Below the pieces are notes generated by a model, which saw only the letters and a list, made by a program, of their open reading frames with translations, did no database searches and had not been told where the DNA came from. Below, piece by piece: positions 6,399-12,032 of a DNA stretch of 12,032 nt. Both the position numbers and the translations under genes were made by a program. Source of the stretch: Gemmatimonadota bacterium (GTDB lineage: Bacteria; Gemmatimonadota; Gemmatimonadetes; Gemmatimonadales; Gemmatimonadaceae). Where the stretch lies: contig QHUV01000071.1 in NCBI GenBank assembly GCA_003222065.1, forward strand, positions 1 to 12,032, read 5' to 3'. Position 1 is the first letter of the stretch. The number at the start of each line of letters is the position of its first letter.

Positions 6399-7087
6399 TT
6401 CGGAGCTCCTCGCACCCTCGCGGCGGCTGGCGATGGCGTTATGGCAATGTCAGCGACTGACGTGCAGGGTTCGTTCGCCAGATTCGTTCCACCGTCGACT
6501 ATCGGGCCCGTAGGGCACGTTACGCGATGATCAGCTTTGGAAGCGACGAGGGCGGCGATGCGTTTCTCGAGCGAGCCACGCGTGTTGCACTCCACTGGTG
6601 TGGTTCCGCTACCGGGGGCGATGGCGGTCGCCGTCAGTGCTGTGCGCACGATCGATCGGCCAGCCATCGACGTGTCCAACATGGTGCCGAAACGGAGCGT
6701 GATCTCGTACGCGCTGGCGATGTCGCCAGTCATCGTCGAGCCGCACTCGAGCCATCGAGACATCCGTTCACCCGCAAACGTCGCGTGCGCGTGTACGTAC
6801 TGCGTCGCGATGACATGCCGCGCGGCGTCCGCGCCCTGAATGGGCACGCCGAACGATGCATACGTTTGCACGAGTGCTGGCCAGGCGCGTGACGGCGCGA
6901 TCGTGAGAGTATCCGAGGACAGATGTTGCTCTCGCGTGAGCAGCAGATCGAAACGTCCGCCCGGCGCGTCGACAGTCATGTGATCCTGTTGATAGCTGCC
7001 TTGCGCGCCGGGTCCAGCCGATGCGCAGCCCGCCGTCACGACAATGAGCGCAACAACGGCGCGCGCAGAAATGGAAAGCATGAGCAT
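6149..7087 (-). CDS. Secreted lipoprotein of unknown function with suspicious run-on C-terminus
   Basis: The N-terminus is a lipoprotein signal: MLMLSISARAVVALIVVTAGC, with lipobox VTAGC and acylated Cys21 (numbered from the ATG at 7087; a TTG directly before it and an ATG at 7081 are alternatives, none with a clear ribosome site). Residues 35-185 look like a real globular domain with SRWLECGSTMTGDIASAYEI and TPVECNTRGSLEKRIAALV; the two cysteines (Cys115, Cys167) could form a disulfide in the envelope. From about residue 185 (near 6530) the composition turns Ser/Arg/Pro-rich and continues through the ribosome site and most of the 109-residue gene in another frame, ending at 6149. Skipping one base near 6534 would give a short end, LVASKLIIA, and a TAA. 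A lost stop or a frameshift is therefore likely; the reliable part is about 6520-7087. It lies 31 bases after the DUF5916 gene. Confidence 0.7.
   Translation of the reverse strand: MLMLSISARAVVALIVVTAGCASAGPGAQGSYQQDHMTVDAPGGRFDLLLTREQHLSSDTLTIAPSRAWPALVQTYASFGVPIQGADAARHVIATQYVHAHATFAGERMSRWLECGSTMTGDIASAYEITLRFGTMLDTSMAGRSIVRTALTATAIAPGSGTTPVECNTRGSLEKRIAALVASKADHRVTCPTGPIVDGGTNLANEPCTSVADIAITPSPAAARVRGAPKCPSSSIPSLLMLSRRAPLGSRAQPASYSEQRSKTTSSAAACRTHSHKPLLGFAVRRRSVALPPTRPSPRSVPRSTASSPRVP
6406..6410 (-). promoter_or_regulatory. Shine-Dalgarno AGGAG for the 109-residue gene
   Basis: On the minus strand AGGAG is followed by 7 bases and GTG at 6398. It lies inside the run-on part of the upstream lipoprotein frame. 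A near-consensus ribosome site there is evidence that the region was originally intergenic. Confidence 0.6.
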
Positions 7088-7118
7088 CAATATCGATTAG
7101 TGAACGTGAAACAACCGA

Positions 7119-9289
7119 TCACAAACGGAATAGGTAGGTGAGCTTCACGAAGAAGCTATCACTCGTTCGATCGAGCGATCGGAACCGTAACGCAACGGGC
7201 TCGGTGAGCGTGCTGCCGTAGCCAGCGAACAGCACGGTGCCGGGGTTGGGCTGATACGAGAAGAGCCAGTCGGCGCGAAAGCGATTGCTCGTGAACGCCC
7301 CCGCCGGCGCAAAGGTACCGTCGGGTTGGCGGAGCAGGATCGGCGCGAAAGTTCGCGTCTCGTCGCGCAGCACATCCTGCTTGGACGAATTGTATTCGCC
7401 GACCGCGCGGACGAACACGGCGCGCGATAGCTGATACTCGACCTTCAGCCGCGGAATGCGAGCAACCTGCACCGTCGACTGGTCGCTGCGCCGCACGTAG
7501 CCCTGGAGTTGATAGGTCCCGTCGACGCGAAGCTTCTGCGTCGGACGCCAAGCGAGGGTGAGGCTCTCATAGATGATGTCGGCCTGCGCCCACTCGTAGA
7601 AGTTCTCATCCTGCCCGAAGATCGCGAGCAGACTCGCCGAGAATGTGTTCCACGCCGGCGTGCTGAAGTTCAGAACGTAGTCACGATTCGGGATGCGGGG
7701 AGCGCCCGTGAACTTCACCGTGTCGGTACGGCCGTTGAGTGTTCGGGCGTAGTAATAGTTCGCGTAGAGGGAAGAATCGAAGCCGAACGTCTCCCAGTAT
7801 ACAGACGCGCCGGCCTGCCAGCCGCCGCGCAGCGCGGCACCCGTCGAAAAGTGCCATTTCTTCTCGATCGCATCTCCGTGGTTGAATAACTTGCGATACT
7901 GCCACATGAGATCATCGAACTGAGCGAAGGTGAAGCTCTCGACGAGCGCCCCGGGGTGGCCGTACCAAGTGAACTGCTGCTCCTGGGTGACGTGCGCGAT
8001 GCCGGGACGGCTAATGAAGCCGGCACCGGCAATGAAACGGTCGCTGATGCCGCTCGCCGCATAACGAGAGCTGTACGACCGGCCAGTGCGACGCAGCGTC
8101 GCGTTCCACAGCGGAGCATCCGTCGTCAGATCCGTCGCGGCGGAATGCGTGCGACTCGCCGCGGCTTGCGCCTGCAAACTCCACACGTCGGCGAAGACGA
8201 GCCGTGAGTCGAGATCGGCGACACGGTTCGAGCTGGCACCGTCGACTTTGTCGGTGTACGTGAGGCCGATGCGGGACGCCGGCCCGAGCCCGCGCTGCAG
8301 TCGCAGAATGTTGAACACCGGATGATCGATGCCGCTCGCCGAATAGGCGCGATCATCCACCGCGGAGAGAAACGCCATCTCGGTGCCGCCAGCTTTACCA
8401 GTCAGTTTCGCGGCGGCAACGGGCTGTATGATGCGCCGCGTGTATACGACCAATGGTCATCGGGTGTCGATGTGCCTAACGTGTGCTGGGTGATCTCGGG
8501 ATTGACGTCGAGCACGAGCCCGCGGCGAAGACCGGTGAGGCCGTCGATCGTTCCCGACTGGGCGAGGAATGACGCCCCGGACCGATTCGCCGCCGTCCAC
8601 GTCTGCTCATGACCGGAGTGCTGCACCTCACGCACGACTTGGATCCGCCAGCTTTGCACGTCGGCCGACTGATAGCGCAAGGACTTGAAGGGGATGCGGA
8701 TCTCGACCTCGTAGCCGGCGTCGGTGAGTCGACCCTTGGACTGAAAGACGTAATCGGGGCTGAGATCGGGCGCTTCGCGTCCCGCGGACGTGATCGTGAA
8801 CCCCTGCGAGCGGCTGACGCCCTGCTCGACAATCGTGCCGTCCATCTGGACGCCTAACGGGTTCACACCGAACACCATCGCCTGGCGTCCGTCGCCGAAG
8901 GTGCCGAGAAAGATCTGGATCTGATCGTCGGCTCTGATCTTGTCGCGGTCGGCGAGGGTGGCGTGCACGGCCGCACGACCACCGTGTGGCTCGTAGGCGC
9001 GTATGCCGAAATAGATCGCCGTTGGTGAGTACCAAACGAGCACGGCGGTCGAATCCTCGGCCGGTAACCCGTCCTTGGGGGAGAACTCGGAGAAGTCGGT
9101 GAGTCGGACGGCGCGCGCCCACACCGCTTCATCGAGCACACCGTCGATGCGCACCTCGGCCTCGAGACGCGGTGCACGCGCGTGGATGGCATTGGCGCGG
9201 CCACTATAGGCCGTCGGAGCAGCCGCGGGCTCGCCGGTGAGCGTCTGAAATAGACCGAGGAGGGGAAGAAGCACCGCCGAACTTCGCAC
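7119..9289 (-). pseudogene. DUF5916 outer-membrane beta-barrel protein with CBM9-like domain, broken by internal deletion and frameshift
   Basis: There are two pieces in different frames. Piece 1 (9289 to about 8441; stop at 8402) starts at GTG with a signal peptide (RSSAVLLPLLGLFQTLTG then EPAAA) and has a CBM9-like domain: APRLEAEVRIDGVLDEAVW, ADDQIQIFLGTFGDGRQAMVF, YEVEIRIPFKSLRY, then GLVLDVNPEITQH. Piece 2 (from about 8453 to 7119) begins VVYTRRIIQPVAAAKLTGKAGG and continues as an aromatic-rich beta-barrel ending FFVKLTYLFRL. In intact DUF5916 proteins, as I recall the family, roughly 70 residues separate these points and include the NPDFSQ region and the hallmark KRPFFLEG motif; here they are absent. 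WSY of one frame and VVYTRR of the other overlap at 8439-8456, so this is where the deletion joins. The frame upstream of 9289 is open to 9493 but overlaps the thioesterase antisense and precedes the signal peptide. Function of the family is unknown; an envelope role is expected. Confidence 0.8.
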
Positions 9290-9304
9290 GCGGAGCGTGG
9301 GAGT

Positions 9305-9317
9305 GCAACGTGGTTGC
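9305..9317. promoter_or_regulatory. Short inverted repeat in the divergent DUF5916/thioesterase promoter region
   Basis: GCAAC-GTG-GTTGC is a perfect 5-base inverted repeat inside the 51-base gap between the two divergent starts (9289 and 9341). The gap must contain both promoters, so an operator is plausible, but the repeat is short enough to be chance. Confidence 0.2.
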
Positions 9318-9340
9318 TCGCGATCGTTAACCTTCACGGC

Positions 9341-9772
9341 ATGTCCGAGCACTTCCGACGGCTCGAGCGCATGTATGCCGCCGCGCCGATCAACCAGTAC
9401 TTTGCGCCGCGGCTGCATATTCCCGAGGCTGGCGTCGCCGAGCTGCGCCTGACGATTCGTCCCGACTTCCACCACGCCGCGCGGGCGGCGCATGGCGCGG
9501 TCTACTTCAAGGTGCTCGACGACGCGACGTTTTTCGCCGCGAATTCGCTGGTCGAGGACATGTTCGTGGTCACCGTGTCGTTCAATATCTACCTAACGCG
9601 TCCGGTGAGCGAAGGCGAGATCGTGGGGCGAGGGCGCGTCGTGTCGCGCTCGAAGCGATTGTATCTCGCCGAGGGCGTGCTCGAGGATGAGCGCGGTCGC
9701 GAGATCGCGCGCGGGAGCGGAGCGTTCATGCCGAGTACGATGTCGCTCGCGGAGTTGAGCGCATACCGGTGA
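9341..9772 (+). CDS. PaaI/YiiD-like hotdog-fold thioesterase
   Basis: This is probably an acyl-CoA thioesterase of the 4HBT/PaaI superfamily, 143 residues, the usual length for a single hotdog domain. The diagnostic segment is AAHGAVYFKVLDDATFFAAN at residues 49-68: His51-Gly52 at the start of the central helix and Asp60/Asp61 in it, in place of the family's HGG...D pattern. It is followed by the long beta strands of the hotdog sheet (MFVVTVSFNIYLTRPVSEGE, GRGRVVSRSKRLYLAEGVL, GREIARGSGAFMPS). The substrate is not predictable; phenylacetyl- or aromatic-CoA hydrolysis is known for some relatives only. The ATG at 9341 fits the domain start; the in-frame TTG at 9314 would add nine unlikely residues. 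No strong ribosome site is seen. It is divergent from the DUF5916 gene and convergent with the response regulator. Cytosolic. Confidence 0.87.
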   Translation: MSEHFRRLERMYAAAPINQYFAPRLHIPEAGVAELRLTIRPDFHHAARAAHGAVYFKVLDDATFFAANSLVEDMFVVTVSFNIYLTRPVSEGEIVGRGRVVSRSKRLYLAEGVLEDERGREIARGSGAFMPSTMSLAELSAYR

Positions 9773-9797
9773 ACGCCTAACATTGCATCGTTGCTCA

Positions 9798-9823
9798 GGG
9801 TTTGCGCCCACGACGGCGAGCCC
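9798..9823. terminator. Weak hairpin between convergent genes, possible terminator
   Basis: GGGTTTGC (9798-9805) can pair with GCGAGCCC (9816-9823) around a 10-base loop, 8 pairs with two G-T wobbles. It lies in the 92-base gap between the stops of the thioesterase and the response regulator. No T-run follows. The rest of this gap shows nothing further except one CCTAAC copy next to the thioesterase stop. Confidence 0.3.
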
Positions 9824-9864
9824 AGTTTCGAGAAGGCAGCTTAATGATGCCAGCCTCCCTTGGC

Positions 9865-10257
9865 CTATTTCTCTCCTTCATCGCCTAGCAGCGCTCGGAG
9901 CCGCGCGTCGAGCACGTCGGCGTCGACTGGCTTGCGAATGAACTCCGCCGCGCCGAGAGCGAGAATGGCCGCTTCATCCGCCGGGTCGACGCTGCCGCTA
10001 AGGACCAGCACGGGGATGTGGCGCAACTTCGAGGATGCCTTGAGACTCGTCAGCGCCTGTCTGCCCGTCCCGCCTGGCATCGCGATGTCAAGGACAATGA
10101 TGTCAGGACTACTCTGACGCGTGAACATCACGGCTTGCATTGCGTCCATCGCGATGTCAACGACCCACCCCAGTGTGCGCAAGCGCGACGCGAGCATGTG
10201 GCTCAGCACCTTGTCGTCGTCCGCGATGAGAGCTCGTCTCCGTTTCGGCGGCATCAT
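9865..10257 (-). CDS. Single-domain response regulator (receiver only)
   Basis: A CheY-like receiver of 130 residues with no output domain. Conserved residues are present: acidic pocket Asp13-Asp15 (IADDDK), phosphoacceptor Asp57 in IIVLDIAMPGG, Ser87 in VLVLSGS (the Thr/Ser switch position) and Lys109 in FIRKPVD. Its ATG overlaps the stop of the hybrid kinase by 4 bases (ATGA), so the two are translationally coupled; a second ATG immediately follows and has the better spacing (7 bases) to GGAG. With a phosphotransfer domain at the end of the kinase, this protein is a natural terminal acceptor of the phosphorelay, acting by protein-protein interaction, or it may act as a phosphate sink. The cytosolic partner or output is not visible. 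Confidence 0.92.
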   Translation of the reverse strand: MMPPKRRRALIADDDKVLSHMLASRLRTLGWVVDIAMDAMQAVMFTRQSSPDIIVLDIAMPGGTGRQALTSLKASSKLRHIPVLVLSGSVDPADEAAILALGAAEFIRKPVDADVLDARLRALLGDEGEK

Positions 10258-12032
10258 GCAGCTCCGGCAAACGTCGCCAGTGCTTGCTGAAGATGAGCGA
10301 TCTCTTGCTCGAGCGCGGCGCAGGCGGCCTGAATCTCGTTCATCGAATTGCGACGCGCGAGCGTCTCGACGATCTCGGCGGCCTCGTAGCTCCGCTTCGC
10401 TTTGAGGCTGCCGACGCTGCCCTTGAGACTGTGCGCGGCGGTTTCGACGCCCCCGAGATCGCCGAGCGCGAGGGCCGACCGCACCTCGGCGAGTCGCCGC
10501 GGCCCCTCCTGACGAAACAGCTCGATGAGCTCACGCAACAGTTTGCGGTCGCTCGCAACAGCGTTCATGAGCGCCGCGCTGTCGACGACGTCTTGCAACG
10601 GCGCGGCCGGCCGCGATTCGCCCGAGCGCTGCCGCGCCGGACCGCGGACGGTCCTTTTCGTGCTGCCTAACGAGGACAGCCGCACGGCGCTGCGCTCGAG
10701 GTGCGATTCCAGCACCGTGAACAATTCCTCGAGATCGAACGGTTTGCCGACGTAGCCATCCATGCCGGCGTCGAGGCAGCGTTCCCGGTCGCCGGCCATG
10801 GTGTGCGCGGTCATAGCGATGATGGGGACGTGCCCACCGGTGTGCTCTTCGCCGGCGCGAATCTCCATCGTCGCGCGCAGGCCATCCATCGTCGGCATCT
10901 GCACATCCATGAGGACGAGGTTGAATCGCTCTCGCGCTACCGCCGACAAGGCGGCACGACCGTCGCCGACGACCTCGATCGAATGACCCCAACGCTCCAG
11001 CACCGCGATTGCCAGCTTCTGGTTGACGAGGTTGTCCTCGGCGAGGAGTAGTCGCGCGGGATGCGCACTTCGGACCGCGAGAATATCCGATGGCTGCGCC
11101 GCCGACGCGGCCGGCGATTGGCCCAGCGCTCGAGCGATAGCCGTTCGCAGTTCGCGCGACTTGATCGGCTTCAGAAGATGCGCCGCCACGCCGAGTTTGT
11201 GACAGCGTTCGGCACCACCGTCGCTGTCTGCCGAGGTGAGCATGACGATCGTCGCGCTGGCAAAGCGGGGATTCGCGCGCAACGTTTCCACGAGCTCGAA
11301 ACCATTCATCTCCGGCATATAGCCATCGACCAAGAGCAGGCGAAACGGCGTTCCGCGATTCTCCGCCGCCTCCATGGCAGCAATCGCGTCGCGCGCGGCG
11401 GCAACCGCCGCCGGACGCATTCCCCAGCTGGTCAGCATTTCGTGAAGGATGAGTCGGTTGGTGCCATTGTCGTCGACGACCAGCACCGCCACTCCGCGAA
11501 GATCCTCCACCGTCGCATCATCGACCGGCTCGCTCCCGGCTCGCGTCACGAAGCGCGACGTAAAATGAAAGGTGCTTCCCTGGCCTTCGATGCTCTCCAC
11601 CCAAAGCCGACCTCCCATCAATCCGACGAGGCGCTTCGAGATCGTGAGACCCAGACCGGTTCCAGTGTGCGATCGCGTCGCCGAGCTGTCTGCTTGTGCG
11701 AACGCATCGAAGATTAGCTCTTGCTTATCGCTCGGAATACCGATCCCCGTATCGCGCACGGCGAAATGCACGAAGACACCGGCCGCCGGACCGTCGACCG
11801 CTTCGAGCTCGGCGGTGAGAACCACCTCCCCACGCTCGGTAAACTTCACGGCGTTGCCGACGAGATTCGTGACGATTTGACGCAGACGCACGGCGTCGCC
11901 GACGATGACGGGCGGCATCCCTGGAGCGACGCGCAACGCCAGCTCGATTCCCTTCTGTGCCGCGCGGGGCCCAAGTGGATCTACGGCGCCGCCCAGACAA
12001 TCGGCGAGCGAGAATGGCTCCGGCCTCAGCTC
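10254..12032 (-). CDS. Hybrid sensor histidine kinase HATPase-REC-REC-HPt (5' end outside window)
   Basis: The frame is open through the right edge (first visible residues ELRPEPFSLADCLGGAVDP), so 592 C-terminal residues are seen and the TTG at 11936 is not a start. Order in visible numbering: HATPase_c about 1-165 with N box Asn60 (TNLVGNAVKFT), G1 RDTGIGIP near 93-100 and G2 TGTGLGL at 123-129; receiver 1 about 180-304 (VLVVDDNGTN, phosphoacceptor Asp236 in LLVDGYMPEMNG, Lys288); receiver 2 about 326-445 (LLLAEDNLVNQKLA, Asp376 in VLMDVQMPTMDG, Lys430); a Ser/Arg linker; and an HPt domain about 480-590 with phosphoacceptor His534 in AAHSLKGSVGSLKA. This is the BarA/EvgS-type architecture for a His-Asp-His-Asp relay. 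The sensor domains and phosphoacceptor His of the kinase lie beyond the edge. It is coupled to the following receiver gene by an ATGA overlap. Confidence 0.95.
   Translation of the reverse strand, partial: ELRPEPFSLADCLGGAVDPLGPRAAQKGIELALRVAPGMPPVIVGDAVRLRQIVTNLVGNAVKFTERGEVVLTAELEAVDGPAAGVFVHFAVRDTGIGIPSDKQELIFDAFAQADSSATRSHTGTGLGLTISKRLVGLMGGRLWVESIEGQGSTFHFTSRFVTRAGSEPVDDATVEDLRGVAVLVVDDNGTNRLILHEMLTSWGMRPAAVAAARDAIAAMEAAENRGTPFRLLLVDGYMPEMNGFELVETLRANPRFASATIVMLTSADSDGGAERCHKLGVAAHLLKPIKSRELRTAIARALGQSPAASAAQPSDILAVRSAHPARLLLAEDNLVNQKLAIAVLERWGHSIEVVGDGRAALSAVARERFNLVLMDVQMPTMDGLRATMEIRAGEEHTGGHVPIIAMTAHTMAGDRERCLDAGMDGYVGKPFDLEELFTVLESHLERSAVRLSSLGSTKRTVRGPARQRSGESRPAAPLQDVVDSAALMNAVASDRKLLRELIELFRQEGPRRLAEVRSALALGDLGGVETAAHSLKGSVGSLKAKRSYEAAEIVETLARRNSMNEIQAACAALEQEIAHLQQALATFAGAA

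Noticed and set aside
9290..9493. N-terminal extension of the DUF5916 frame up to 9493
   Set aside because: It precedes a clear signal peptide and lies antisense to the first third of the thioesterase gene, so it is not part of the protein.
10284..11717. Several + strand frames of 90-218 codons opposite the hybrid kinase
   Set aside because: Antisense shadows of conserved receiver, HPt and HATPase sequences.
1..12032. CRISPR arrays, tRNA/rRNA genes, insertion sequences or prophage genes
   Set aside because: No spaced direct repeats, transposase or integrase motifs, cloverleaf or rRNA segments were seen on either strand.

Overview
This is a high-GC bacterial chromosome segment, densely coded, with long spurious ORFs opposite the real genes. 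The DUF5916-type outer-membrane protein, several small conserved-looking hypotheticals and the style of the lipoprotein suggest Gemmatimonadota. That placement is an inference from protein resemblance, not a database result.

Left part (1-5500). The 3' end of a small XRE-type DNA-binding protein runs off the left edge on the + strand. It converges on a four-gene minus-strand operon transcribed from about 5265 down to 344: a soluble PAS histidine kinase, a receiver-less CheB methylesterase with a Cys/His cluster, a CheR methyltransferase fused to PAS-coiled coil-PAS, and a 108-residue helical protein of unknown function. The first three carry the modules usually fused in one giant CheB-CheR-PAS-kinase chain, here split into separate proteins. 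No MCP, CheA or CheW is visible, so the role is probably atypical signalling rather than classical chemotaxis. A strong 17-pair hairpin lies between the operon end and the XRE gene.

Middle part (5500-9340). A 180-residue + strand protein of unknown function appears to be an internal duplication. It converges on a minus-strand group: a 109-residue hypothetical, a secreted lipoprotein whose frame runs on unexpectedly through the start of that hypothetical, and a DUF5916 outer-membrane beta-barrel gene. The barrel gene is broken: the section that normally carries the family's most conserved motif is missing and the two remaining pieces are in different frames.

Right part (9340-12032). A PaaI-like hotdog thioesterase on the + strand converges on a second two-component module. 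A large hybrid histidine kinase (HATPase-REC-REC-HPt, 5' end outside the window) overlaps by 4 bases a single-domain response regulator, suggesting a coupled phosphorelay.

The most interesting points are the split CheB/CheR/kinase operon with its small partner, the in-place deletion in the DUF5916 gene, the duplicated-domain protein, the lipoprotein run-on frame, and a recurring CCTAACG heptamer that forces rare leucine codons.
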